The translations under genes were made by a program, and so were the position numbers. From positions 1-64,000 of the forward strand of contig JAJFFF010000024.1 of the NCBI GenBank assembly GCA_021776785.1: a DNA stretch of 64,000 nucleotides. The letters run 5' to 3'. Below the pieces are notes generated by a model. That model saw only the letters and a program-made list of their open reading frames with translations. It ran no database searches and was not told where the DNA came from. Within the stretch, counting starts at the first letter, position 1. Each line of letters begins with the position of its first letter. The stretch is from Planctomycetota bacterium (GTDB lineage: Bacteria; Planctomycetota; PLA2). Positions 27,584-36,131 of the stretch are shown here, piece after piece.

Positions 27584-28279
27584 TTAGCGCGGCGCATCGA
27601 CGCCCTTGCCCTCTTGCTCGCATCGTCGCCGGCGGCGGCGTCGATACGCGTGGAGGCCGATGGCTCCGATCCCAAGCAGCACCACCAACGCGGTCACGGC
27701 GGGCCAGGGATGGCGCGGCGTGCTCTTGCTGCCCGCCCACGCGCCGACGATGGCGAACGGCGCTTGCCCGAGCGTGAAGTACAAGAAATAGGTTCGGGCG
27801 CGCATCCCCGCGACGCCCGCCATGGCGCTCAGCGCTTCGGGAAGCACCGGAACGGCTCGCGCAAACAGGAGGGGGCCGGGACCGACCGCGCCGACATCGG
27901 CTCGCACACGCATGAGGCCGTCCTCGGTCAGAAACCGTTGGATGCCCATGTGGCGCGCGCCGAAAAAACAGATCGCGCCCGCGCTGACAAGGCCCAGCAA
28001 TCCGCACACGGCGCCCCAGAACGCCCCGAGCAAGTGCCCGCCGATCGCGACCGTGACCAGCGAGGGGACCGCGAGGACGCTGTCGATCGCGAGGAGGCCG
28101 ATGATGCACGCGGCCGCGTGCCACGGTTTGTCCGCCAGGCTCTTTGTCGCGCGTTCCACGTCGGCGACGGAGAACCAGCCAAACGCCCAGTTCAAGAGCC
28201 ATGGACTCGCGAGGACGAGTCCAAACGTGACGGTGAGCTTGAAACTGGTTTGCACGGTGGGGCGCGGTCCACGAAACAC
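27584..28279 (-). CDS. TVP38/TMEM64-family (VTT domain) membrane protein
   Basis: 231 residues with about six hydrophobic segments. The VTT/DedA-like core is recognised by AVPSLVTVAIGGHLLGAFWGA and the later FARAVPVLPEALSAMAGVAGM, which carries the family's re-entrant Pro/Arg motif. It probably acts in lipid or ion homeostasis in the inner membrane. It starts with GTG. The C-terminus is a strongly basic RRRRRRR-type tail on the predicted cytoplasmic side. Confidence 0.82.
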   Translation of the reverse strand: MFRGPRPTVQTSFKLTVTFGLVLASPWLLNWAFGWFSVADVERATKSLADKPWHAAACIIGLLAIDSVLAVPSLVTVAIGGHLLGAFWGAVCGLLGLVSAGAICFFGARHMGIQRFLTEDGLMRVRADVGAVGPGPLLFARAVPVLPEALSAMAGVAGMRARTYFLYFTLGQAPFAIVGAWAGSKSTPRHPWPAVTALVVLLGIGAIGLHAYRRRRRRRCEQEGKGVDAPR

Positions 28280-28351
28280 GCGGCGCGCGGATACGATACC
28301 GCGCGCCGCGTGGCGCTGACAGAGTTGAGCCCAATCGTGCGTGGGCCCGTC

Positions 28352-28980
28352 AACATGGGCTGCGAGCGGATCTCGAAGGCGATCTCTTCGTCGCGAATCC
28401 TCGCTGTAGCTTTGCTACCGCTGCGGTTCGCTCCTTGATCTCGGCTCCGAATCCTCGCTCTCGCTATTCCAAGCACTTCTTCAACGCGCTGCCGAGCAGC
28501 CCATTGAAAAAGTCACATGGGCTACGAGCGGATCTCGAAGGCGATCTCTGCGTCTCGAATCCTCGCTGTAGCGTTGCTACAGCTGTGGTCCGCTCCTTGA
28601 TCTCGACTCCGATCTCTCGCTCTCGCTATTCCAAGCACTTCTTCAACGGGCTGCCCAGCAGCCCCTTGAAAAAGTCACATGGGCTGCGAGCGGATCTCGA
28701 AGCCGATCTCTGCGTCGCGGATCCTCGCTGTAGCTTTGCTACAGCTGTGGTCCGCTCCTTGATCTCGACTCCGATCTCTCGCTCTCGCTATTCCAAGCAC
28801 TTCTTCAACGGGCTGCCAGCAGCCCATTGAAAAAGTCACATGGGCTGCGAGCGGATCTCGAAGGCGATCTCTTCGTCGCGAATCCTCGCTGTAGCGTTGC
28901 TACAGCTGTGGTCCGCTCCTTGATCTCGACTCCGATCTCTCGCTCTCGCTATTCCAAGCACTTCTTCAACGGGTTGCTAG
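28352..28980. repeat. Tandem array of four 162-bp units
   Basis: Four head-to-tail units with period 162, 162 and 161 bp (anchor CTATTCC at 28464, 28626, 28788 and 28949). Each unit contains an inverted repeat of the form GCTGTAGC-loop-GCTACAGC; the first unit is the most diverged. Because 162 is divisible by three, long open frames run through the array, but they have no start signals or family resemblance and are treated as artefacts. The array lies between the TVP38 and molybdoenzyme genes. A diverged solo unit is at 62725-62876. Confidence 0.9.
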
Positions 28981-29100
28981 GCCCATCGTACGGGAGATGG
29001 ATCGCCGGCGTGGTCGTCGCTTCGCGCGGATCGGGGCGAACTCCGAATTCGGCCCGTCGATCCGCCCTTCGCTCTGCCGGTTGTGTTAGCCTCCGCCGCC

Positions 29101-30450
29101 ATGCGTTGGGGTTTTGTCCTAGACCAGGGCGCGTGCATCGGTTGCCACGCCTGTACGGTCGGCTGTAAAGCCGAAAACGATGTGCCGTTGGGGGCGTTTC
29201 GTACTTGGGTGAAGTGGATCGAGCACGGGCAGTACCCGGAGACGCAGCGGTCCGCGGCCGTGCTGCGCTGCAATCACTGCGAGGACGCGCCATGCATTGA
29301 GATCTGCCCGACGATCGCGTTGTACAAACGTTCGGACGGCATCGTCGATTTGGACGCCGATCGCTGCGTGGGCTGTGCCTCCTGCATGCAAGCGTGCCCT
29401 TACGACGCGATCTACATCGATCCCAATGAAGGAACGGCCGCGAAGTGTCACTTTTGCGCCCACCGTCTTGAAGTCGATCTTGCGCCGGCGTGCGTTTCGG
29501 TGTGCCCCGAGCAGGCGATCAAAGTTGTGGACTTGGACGATCCGGCGATTCGGACCGAGCTGGGCGCGCGCGGCGCCGTCGTTCGCAAGCCGGAGCGAGG
29601 GACGAAGCCGCAAACGTTTTACTTGGGCGCCGACCCCGCGACGTTGGATCCGATGGCGGTGGACCAGACGCGCACGCTGAGCCACTCCGAAGTGCCGGAT
29701 CCGATGCCGGCGCCCGGGACGGCGCATGCGCGCGCGGTCTACGACATCCCGCGCAAAAAGCAGTGGGGTAGCCACATCGCTGCGTACTTGGTGACCAAAG
29801 CGCTGGCCGCGGGGGCGCTGATCGCCGCTGCGCTGGGCGCGGGTCACACCATGGCGCTCGGCGCAATCAGTTTGGCATTCACCGTGGTGACGGTCCTGCT
29901 CCTGATCGGCGACCTCCATCAGCCGAGTCGGTTCTACTTCTTGCTCACGATGCCCAACAAGAAGTCGTGGCTCGTGCGCGGCGGGTGGATCCTGACGGCG
30001 CACGCCTTCCTCTCGCTGCCCTGGATCGTCGGGTTCACCGGCGTGTGGCTGACGGTCCCGAGTTTCATGGTCGGCATGGCGACAGCGGTGTACACGGCGT
30101 TCTTGTTCTGGCAGGCGCGCGGGCGCGAGCTTTGGGCGGAAGACAAGATCTTGCCGTACGTGCTCGGCACTCAAGCGATGGCGGCCGCTGCTCTGTTCGG
30201 CTGGTGTTTCGGCCAAGGCAGCGCGTTGTTCATGGCGCTCTACGCGGCCGCCGTGATCGCGACGTATTTTTGGCCGATGCCGACGCCCGGTGCGCGGCAA
30301 GGACACAAACTGATGGTCGGTCACCCGGCGTTTGGGATCGGACTGACGTTGGCGATTTTGGCCATCGCGTTTCCGCCCCTCGTGGTGGGCGCGTTCATTG
30401 CGCTCGATTGGATCTACATCAAAGCGGGGCAGGAGGTATCGCTCTCATGA
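29101..30450 (+). CDS. Fused 4Fe-4S ferredoxin subunit and NrfD/DmsC-like membrane subunit
   Basis: 449 residues joining two normally separate subunits of a complex iron-sulfur molybdoenzyme. Residues 1-140 carry sixteen Cys in four clusters (12/15/18/22, 57/60/65/69, 89/92/95/99, 116/119/131/135), matching DmsB/PsrB/SoeB-type electron-transfer proteins with four 4Fe-4S centres. From about residue 215 to the end is a multi-helix membrane domain with LLIGDLHQPSRFYFLL and KKSWLVRGGWIL, typical of NrfD/DmsC-like quinone-reacting subunits. There is no signal peptide, so the FeS part should be cytoplasmic. The stop overlaps the catalytic subunit start (ATGA). Confidence 0.9.
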   Translation: MRWGFVLDQGACIGCHACTVGCKAENDVPLGAFRTWVKWIEHGQYPETQRSAAVLRCNHCEDAPCIEICPTIALYKRSDGIVDLDADRCVGCASCMQACPYDAIYIDPNEGTAAKCHFCAHRLEVDLAPACVSVCPEQAIKVVDLDDPAIRTELGARGAVVRKPERGTKPQTFYLGADPATLDPMAVDQTRTLSHSEVPDPMPAPGTAHARAVYDIPRKKQWGSHIAAYLVTKALAAGALIAAALGAGHTMALGAISLAFTVVTVLLLIGDLHQPSRFYFLLTMPNKKSWLVRGGWILTAHAFLSLPWIVGFTGVWLTVPSFMVGMATAVYTAFLFWQARGRELWAEDKILPYVLGTQAMAAAALFGWCFGQGSALFMALYAAAVIATYFWPMPTPGARQGHKLMVGHPAFGIGLTLAILAIAFPPLVVGAFIALDWIYIKAGQEVSLS

Positions 30451-33092
30451 GTGGACCGTTCGATGGGCCGATGCGTTATCTGCCGGACATGCTGACGTCG
30501 GCGCCGCCGCCGGAGCGATGGGACGACTGGTACGAATACGACGCGAAGGCGTGGCCGCGCAAAGTGCGGCGCGACATGCGGCTCGTGCCGACGATCTGTT
30601 TCAACTGCGAGTCGGGCTGCGGACTGTTGGCGTACGTCGACAAGGAAAGCGGCGAAGTCAAGAAGTTCGAAGGCAATCCGGTGCATCCGGGGAGCCGCGG
30701 CCGCGTCTGCGCGAAGGGACCGGCGACGCGCAACCAAGTCTATGACCCCGATCGCATCCTCTATCCGCTGCGGCGCGTGGGGAAACGGGGCGGCGGGAAG
30801 TGGGAGCGCGTTGGTTGGGACGAGGTCCTCGAGGTGTTTGGCACGCGCATCGCCAACGCGTTGCGCGAAGACCGACGCACGGAAGTGATGTATCACGTCG
30901 GGCGACCGGGACACGACGGGACCATGGAGCGCATTCTGCAGGCGTGGGGTGTGGACGGGCACAACAGCCACACCAATGTTTGTTCGAGTTCCGCGCGCGT
31001 GGGATACACGTTCATGTGCGGCGCGGATCGCCCGTCGCCGGATTACGCGCACGCGAAAACGATCCTGCTCCTGTCGTCACACCTGGAGGCGGGGCACTAC
31101 TTCAATCCGCACGCGCAGCGCATCCTCGAAGGCATGCAAAAGGGCGCGAAGCTGATCGTCATGGATCCGCGCCTCTCCAACACCGCGGCGAAGGCGGACC
31201 TCTGGCTCCCGACTTGGCCGGGCTCGGAAGCGACCGTCCTGTTGGCGATCGCGAACTATCTTCTGCAAAACGATCGCGTGGACGTTGAGTTCTTGCGCGA
31301 TTGGTCGAACTGGCCGGACACGCTGGAGCACATGGCGGCCGGCGGTGCGGACGATTTTGATGGGTTCATGCGCGCGCTGCGCGAGTACTACGCAAGCTAC
31401 ACGTTTGAGCGCGCCGAGAAGGAGAGCCGGGTGTCGGTCGCGAAGTTGCGCCAGGCGGCGGAATGGATTGCGGACGGCATGGGCGGTCTCTCGAGCCACG
31501 TCTGGCGCGGCCCGGCCACGGGCAACGAGGGTGGTTGGCAGATCGCGCGCTCGCTCGAATTCCTCGTCGTGTTGACGGGCTCGGTCGGCACGAAGGGCGG
31601 AACCGCGCCCAACTCGTGGCACAAGTTCAAGGCGCCGGCGTTTTGCAAGCCGCCCGCGCAAAACCTGTGGAACGAGTTGCTGTACCCGCGCGACTATCCG
31701 CTCGCGTTCCATGAGCTGAGTCCGATCCTGCCGTACCTCGTGACCAAGGAGAATCGCGTCGATACGTACTTCACGCGGGTATTCAACCCGGTGTGGACGT
31801 ATCCGGACGGTACCGCATGGATTGAATTCCTGTGCGACGAAGAGCGTCTTGGTTTGCACGCCGCGCTGACGCCGACGTGGAATGAAACGGCGCGGTACGC
31901 CGACTACGTGCTGCCGATGGGGCTGAGTTCAGAGCGCCACGACATCATGAGTCAGGAAACGCACGCCGGTGCATGGATCGGTTTTCGTCAACCCATTCAC
32001 CGCGTCTTGGCGGAGCGCGACGGGCAAGACGTCGAGTTCACGTACGAAACGAACCCAGGCGAGGTTTGGGAAGAAGAGGAGTTTTTCTTCGAACTCTCGT
32101 GGCGTCTCGACAAGGACGGTTCGCTCGGCGTGCGCAAGCACTTCGAGTCGCCGTATCGACCCGGCCGCAAGATCACGATGAACGAGCACTATCAGTGGAT
32201 CTTCGAGAACTCGGTTCCGGGGCTGCCCGCGGCCGCTGAGGCAAAGGGGTTAACGCCGCTTGCCTACATGCGCAAGTTCGGCGCGTTCGAAGTGCGCAGC
32301 GATGTGTACGAAGAGTGGCGCGACAAGGGCTTCAAGACGCCGAGCGGCAAGATCGAGATCTTTTCGCCGACATTGCATGAATGGGGGTGGGAAGACCAGT
32401 CCATGCCTGACTCGATGGAGAGTCACGTCGCCTTGACGAACTTGGATCCGGGCGAGATGGTGCTCATACCGACGTTTCGGCTCGCGATGTTGATCCACTC
32501 GCGGTCCGCCAACGCGGAGTGGCTCTACGAGATCGCGCACAAAAACCCGCTGTGGATGCACCCGAGCGACGCGGATCGGATCGGGGTCGATGAATCCAGC
32601 CTGGTTCGCGTTCAGACCCGGATCGGCTATTTCGTCCTGCGGCCCTTCGTGACCGAAGGCGTCAAGCCGGGGTTGGTGGCATGCAGCCACCATTTGGGGC
32701 GCTGGCATCGGCCGAGCGACGTCGATGCATCAAAGTTTGCGTCCGCCCCGGTCGAGATCACGGTCGAGGATGGCGTCTGGCGCTGGCGCCGGCTGGGCGA
32801 TGTCGCGGGGGGCCTCGGCTGGTGGCGCGAGTCCGGCGTCCACCAAAACATCACGTTTCCGGTCCACCCGGACCCGGTCAGCGGGATGCACTGCTGGCAC
32901 CAGCGCGTCCAGGTCACAAAGGGCGAGCCTGGCGATGTGTTCGGCGACATCGCGGTGGACCGCAAGAAGGCCCGTACGGTCTACGAGGAATGGCGTAAGA
33001 AAACCCGGGCCCCGACCGGAAAGCTGAGGCGCCCGCTCTGGATTCCGCGGCACGTCAGGCCGGCCGATGACGCCTACCGCCTGGGGAAATGA
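30447..33092 (+). CDS. Molybdopterin oxidoreductase catalytic subunit (CISM/SoeA-PsrA-like)
   Basis: 881 residues. The N-terminal 4Fe-4S site is Cys51, Cys54, Cys58 and Cys88 (CFNCESGC to GRVCAKGPA), followed by the bis-MGD domains. NVCSSSARVGY places a candidate Mo-ligand Cys at 179. The C-terminal cofactor-binding domain begins near MVLIPTFRLAMLIHSRSANAEW. There is no Tat signal, which together with the signal-less partner suggests a cytoplasm-facing complex, as in SoeABC sulfite dehydrogenase; polysulfide, thiosulfate or another substrate is equally possible. AGGAGG at 30431-30436 is a consensus ribosome-binding site for ATG 30447. Confidence 0.9.
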   Translation: MSGPFDGPMRYLPDMLTSAPPPERWDDWYEYDAKAWPRKVRRDMRLVPTICFNCESGCGLLAYVDKESGEVKKFEGNPVHPGSRGRVCAKGPATRNQVYDPDRILYPLRRVGKRGGGKWERVGWDEVLEVFGTRIANALREDRRTEVMYHVGRPGHDGTMERILQAWGVDGHNSHTNVCSSSARVGYTFMCGADRPSPDYAHAKTILLLSSHLEAGHYFNPHAQRILEGMQKGAKLIVMDPRLSNTAAKADLWLPTWPGSEATVLLAIANYLLQNDRVDVEFLRDWSNWPDTLEHMAAGGADDFDGFMRALREYYASYTFERAEKESRVSVAKLRQAAEWIADGMGGLSSHVWRGPATGNEGGWQIARSLEFLVVLTGSVGTKGGTAPNSWHKFKAPAFCKPPAQNLWNELLYPRDYPLAFHELSPILPYLVTKENRVDTYFTRVFNPVWTYPDGTAWIEFLCDEERLGLHAALTPTWNETARYADYVLPMGLSSERHDIMSQETHAGAWIGFRQPIHRVLAERDGQDVEFTYETNPGEVWEEEEFFFELSWRLDKDGSLGVRKHFESPYRPGRKITMNEHYQWIFENSVPGLPAAAEAKGLTPLAYMRKFGAFEVRSDVYEEWRDKGFKTPSGKIEIFSPTLHEWGWEDQSMPDSMESHVALTNLDPGEMVLIPTFRLAMLIHSRSANAEWLYEIAHKNPLWMHPSDADRIGVDESSLVRVQTRIGYFVLRPFVTEGVKPGLVACSHHLGRWHRPSDVDASKFASAPVEITVEDGVWRWRRLGDVAGGLGWWRESGVHQNITFPVHPDPVSGMHCWHQRVQVTKGEPGDVFGDIAVDRKKARTVYEEWRKKTRAPTGKLRRPLWIPRHVRPADDAYRLGK

Positions 33093-33178
33093 CCCTCGTG
33101 ACAGGGCACTGTCTCAAATTACACGTCGGCCCAGAATTTTGAGCGTGAATCGTCATCCGATCCTGCTAGTTTATCGCG

Positions 33179-33314
33179 CTGAGGCTGGAACAACGTTCAT
33201 CCCTTGCATGGTGTGGATGTTCGTGGCGGCTTAGCCGTCCAAGCGACGTTTCCTTGCATTTCCAATCTCAAGACAGGGGTGGGCCGGCGCGTAAGCGTCG
33301 GCCCGTTTTTTTTT
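33179..33314 (+). ncRNA. Candidate small structured RNA ending in an intrinsic terminator
   Basis: The 250-bp gap between the molybdoenzyme and the convergent methyltransferase has no open frame. It shows an extended -10-like TGCTAGTTT at 33164-33172 and a strong terminator at 33281-33314. Between them, GGAACAACGT pairs with ACGTTTCC to close a possible three-way junction holding CATCC/GGATG and GGCTTAGCC hairpins. The terminator could instead simply serve the upstream operon. No known RNA family was recognised. Confidence 0.4.
33281..33314 (+). terminator. Rho-independent terminator with GNRA loop
   Basis: GGGCCGGCGC pairs with GCGTCGGCCC (one G-T pair) around a GTAA tetraloop, followed by nine T residues (33306-33314). 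Its polarity serves plus-strand transcripts, either the molybdoenzyme operon or a small RNA from this gap. Confidence 0.9.
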
Positions 33315-33342
33315 GCTCGAGCGCGGAGGGACTTGCTGGGTC

Positions 33343-34068
33343 TCAGGCGTGCTTTTTGAGCACGACGATCATCTCGCGTTGGTTCGCGACGAACTCCACG
33401 ATGTCGAAGGCCGGGAAGCCCTCTCTCCGCTGGAGGGAGCAAAGCAGTTCCAAGAAGTCGGTTTGCGACCAGCAGTGGAAGTGGATGCGGAACTCTTTCT
33501 CTTCGAGTTCGGCCAGCTTGGTGGCGACGGCTGTCGCACCGCCGGCACCGGCGGCGATCTCGGCGACTTCGCGGTAGTGCTCCCGCCGCGAGATTTCCGG
33601 TCCCTTTTCGTAGTCGCGGACGACGTGTTCCACCGTGGTGGCTTGTCGCCCTTCATCGAAGATCTTGCGCTTGTCGGGAATCGACAAGTAGACGATGCCG
33701 CCACCCCGCACGACCCGAAGCATGTTGAACAGCGTTCCGATCGGATCTTCGCAGTGCTCGAAGAAGTGGTTGGACGCGACAAAGTCCTGGGAGGCGTCCG
33801 CCACCTTGCCGAGCTTTTCGCCATCATCCACGATGTCGACATCGACCATGTAACGGCGCGTCTTGGCCGGATACATTTTGCGGAGCTCTTCAGTCGATGC
33901 GATATCGACGTAGCGGGCTCGCGCGCCGTTTTTCAACGGCATCGGGTCCTGAAGCGCGCCGATCTCAAGCCCTTCTCCGCGCAGGTAGCGATCCGCCACT
34001 GTCAGGCGGCCAAGATACTGGCGAAAGGGCGTGACCATTTTTTTGGCGATGCGCCTCAGGTCTACCAT
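33343..34068 (-). CDS. SAM-dependent methyltransferase
   Basis: 241 residues, class-I methyltransferase fold. GEGLEIGALQDP is the SAM-binding loop, YVDIAST the acidic strand, and ASNHFFEHCEDP with YLSIPDKRKIF the later core strands. The layout resembles methyltransferases found in polysaccharide or glycan gene clusters, but no such cluster is here. ATG 34068 was chosen because it gives the natural N-terminus; upstream frames run antisense through ktrB. It converges on the terminator described above and is divergent from ktrB. Confidence 0.8.
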   Translation of the reverse strand: MVDLRRIAKKMVTPFRQYLGRLTVADRYLRGEGLEIGALQDPMPLKNGARARYVDIASTEELRKMYPAKTRRYMVDVDIVDDGEKLGKVADASQDFVASNHFFEHCEDPIGTLFNMLRVVRGGGIVYLSIPDKRKIFDEGRQATTVEHVVRDYEKGPEISRREHYREVAEIAAGAGGATAVATKLAELEEKEFRIHFHCWSQTDFLELLCSLQRREGFPAFDIVEFVANQREMIVVLKKHA

Positions 34069-34168
34069 GCCCTTGCTATCGGACCGTGGGCCATCCATCT
34101 TGAGAAGGAGAGCGAGGTTACGCCGAATGCGGAAGAGCCGGTCTCTTTGGACTCTTGCTTGTCCTTGG

Positions 34169-35446
34169 ATGATGGGGCCCGTGTGGCGTCCTGAGGTCTT
34201 ATTGCCGCTGACCTTTCTCGCGGCCATCGTCGTGGGGGCGTTCGCGCTCATGCTGCCCGGCATGCACGACGGAACCGTCGGCCTGCTCGAGGCGTTTTTT
34301 ACGGCGACGTCCGCGGTCTGTGTCACCGGGCTGATCGTCGTGGATACGGGAACGGCGTTTACGCCGCAGGGCCAGGGCGTCGTCCTCCTTCTCATCCAGC
34401 TCGGCGGACTCGGGATCATGACGTTTTCGGTGCTTGCGATGGTGATCGCGGGACGTCGCGTTTCGCTCCAACAGGCCGCCGCGATCCGGGATACGTTTAC
34501 GCCTGTTGGCTCCTGGTCGATGCCGAAGCTACTCGCCGCGATCTTTGGATTCACCCTGGTGATCGAGGCCATCGGCTTTTGGTTTTTGCGCCGCGCCGAC
34601 ATGTCGCTATGGGAATCCGCTTTCCATTCCGTGTCTGCGTTTTGCAACGCCGGGTTCAGCTTGTGGAGTACATCGCTTCAGGACAAGGCCGCGAACGTGC
34701 TCGTGCCGTGCACCGTCCTGTTCGTCATCGGCGGACTCGGGTTCACGACGCTCTTGGAGATCGCGCGCAACGTTTGGCCCCGTCGCGCCAACGTGCGCCG
34801 CTTCTCGCTGCACGCCCGCATCGTGCTCGTTACCACGGTCATCTTGTGGGGCGGCGGCACGTTGCTTTTGACGCTCACCGAAGGCGGCGACGTTCGTAAC
34901 GCATGGTTTATGGCGGCGAGCACGCGGACGGCGGGCTTCGACTCCACGCCTGTCGATGAAATGTCGGGCGCGTCGTTGTTCATCATGATTCCGATGATGT
35001 TTATCGGAGCGTCGCCCGGCTCGACGGGCGGCGGCGTGAAGACCACCACGCTCGCGCTGGCGGTGCTGCTGGCGCTCGCGACACTGCGTGGACAAGACAA
35101 AGTGAAGGCGGCGCAGCGCGAGATCCCGCGCGACCTCACGCGTCGGATGTTTGCAGTCCTGGCGTTCTCCGCCGTCATCGTGTTCGTCACCATCTTCCTG
35201 TTGAATCTCTTTGAAGGGGACCGCGCGGATCGTGTCCTCGTCTACGCGTTTGAGGCCGTTTCCGCGTTTGCGACGGTCGGCCTCTCCACCGGTGTAACGC
35301 CCGACCTCAGTACGGCATCTAAGGTGCTGCTCTGTATCGTGATGTTTATCGGACGCATCGGCTCGCTTTCCCTTTTCGTACTGCTCGTGCGCGACGCGCG
35401 TCCGTCGAGAGTTCGTTATCCTGAGGAACGGATACAGATCGGATGA
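34169..35446 (+). CDS. ktrB: TrkH/KtrB-family potassium uptake protein
   Basis: 425 residues with four repeated membrane-pore-membrane units. The four selectivity-filter regions are visible as ATSAVCVTGL, VSAFCNAGFS, ASTRTAGFDS and VSAFATVGLSTG, each with the conserved Gly that coordinates K+ or Na+. GASPGSTGGGVKTTT after the third repeat is the family's gating-loop region. It forms the ion-conducting subunit of a Ktr system with the RCK protein encoded next (4-bp ATGA overlap). The start could be ATG 34169 or 34172; no strong ribosome-binding site is seen. Confidence 0.9.
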   Translation: MMGPVWRPEVLLPLTFLAAIVVGAFALMLPGMHDGTVGLLEAFFTATSAVCVTGLIVVDTGTAFTPQGQGVVLLLIQLGGLGIMTFSVLAMVIAGRRVSLQQAAAIRDTFTPVGSWSMPKLLAAIFGFTLVIEAIGFWFLRRADMSLWESAFHSVSAFCNAGFSLWSTSLQDKAANVLVPCTVLFVIGGLGFTTLLEIARNVWPRRANVRRFSLHARIVLVTTVILWGGGTLLLTLTEGGDVRNAWFMAASTRTAGFDSTPVDEMSGASLFIMIPMMFIGASPGSTGGGVKTTTLALAVLLALATLRGQDKVKAAQREIPRDLTRRMFAVLAFSAVIVFVTIFLLNLFEGDRADRVLVYAFEAVSAFATVGLSTGVTPDLSTASKVLLCIVMFIGRIGSLSLFVLLVRDARPSRVRYPEERIQIG

Positions 35447-36099
35447 AAAAGAAGCGTATTGCGGTCCTGGGCCTCGGCCAATTCGGAAGCGCGCTCGCCC
35501 GTGAGCTGGCGCTGCTCGGCTGCGAGGTCCTTGCGGTGGACAGCGACCCTAGTTGTGTGCAGGAAGTGCGGGATTCCGTGTCGCACGCCGCGATCGCCGA
35601 TGTGCGCCAACGCGAATCGCTGAGCGAGTTGATCAACGAGCCGTTTGATATCGGCATCGTCTCTACCGGCGGCGCGCTGGAAGCGGCCATCCTCGCCACG
35701 CTGCACCTAAAGGAACTCGGCGTCACGCAAGTATGGGCGGAAGCCCCGAACGACGACGGCGCCGAAGTGCTCCGTCGTGTTGGTGCGGACCAGATTTTTT
35801 CGCCGGAGCGCGACGCGGGGCGGCGGATGGCCCAGCGTCTCGCCAACCCCAACATGATCGAGTTCTTACCCGTCATGAAGGGCTACGGCATCTGCGAGAT
35901 CGACGCACCGACGTTTACCCACGGCAAAACGCTGAGCGAACTCAACCTTCGCAACAGCCGCGGCCTCGCTGTGATCGCCGTGCGCGGCCAGTCGTCGGCG
36001 ACGATGGTCCCGACCGCGGCAACCACGATCGTTGCGGGCGACGCGATCATTGTGGTCGGTAAAGACGCCGACATCGCCAAGTTCCGCGAAGACGATTAG
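35443..36099 (+). CDS. ktrA: KtrA/TrkA RCK-domain regulatory subunit
   Basis: 218 residues. A TrkA-N Rossmann domain (VLGLGQFGSALA, acidic Asp at the end of the second strand in VLAVDSDP) binds nucleotide. A TrkA-C domain follows from about residue 135 (EIDAPTFTHGKTLSELNLR to IIVVGKDADIAKF). It forms a cytoplasmic ring gating KtrB in response to ATP/ADP or c-di-AMP. It is translationally coupled to ktrB. The next gene, the TGA-containing phosphatase, begins 32 bp downstream. Confidence 0.92.
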   Translation: MKKKRIAVLGLGQFGSALARELALLGCEVLAVDSDPSCVQEVRDSVSHAAIADVRQRESLSELINEPFDIGIVSTGGALEAAILATLHLKELGVTQVWAEAPNDDGAEVLRRVGADQIFSPERDAGRRMAQRLANPNMIEFLPVMKGYGICEIDAPTFTHGKTLSELNLRNSRGLAVIAVRGQSSATMVPTAATTIVAGDAIIVVGKDADIAKFREDD

Positions 36100-36131
36100 C
36101 CTATTCTCAGAGCCTAACGAGAGGACAGACG

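Noticed and set aside
28352..28980. CRISPR-like array
   Set aside because: Units of 162 bp repeat almost entirely; there are no short repeats with unique spacers and no cas genes nearby.
28435..29168. Protein-coding genes running through the tandem repeat
   Set aside because: The frames stay open because the period is a multiple of three; there is no ribosome-binding site, and the solo copy at 62.7 kb is not coding.
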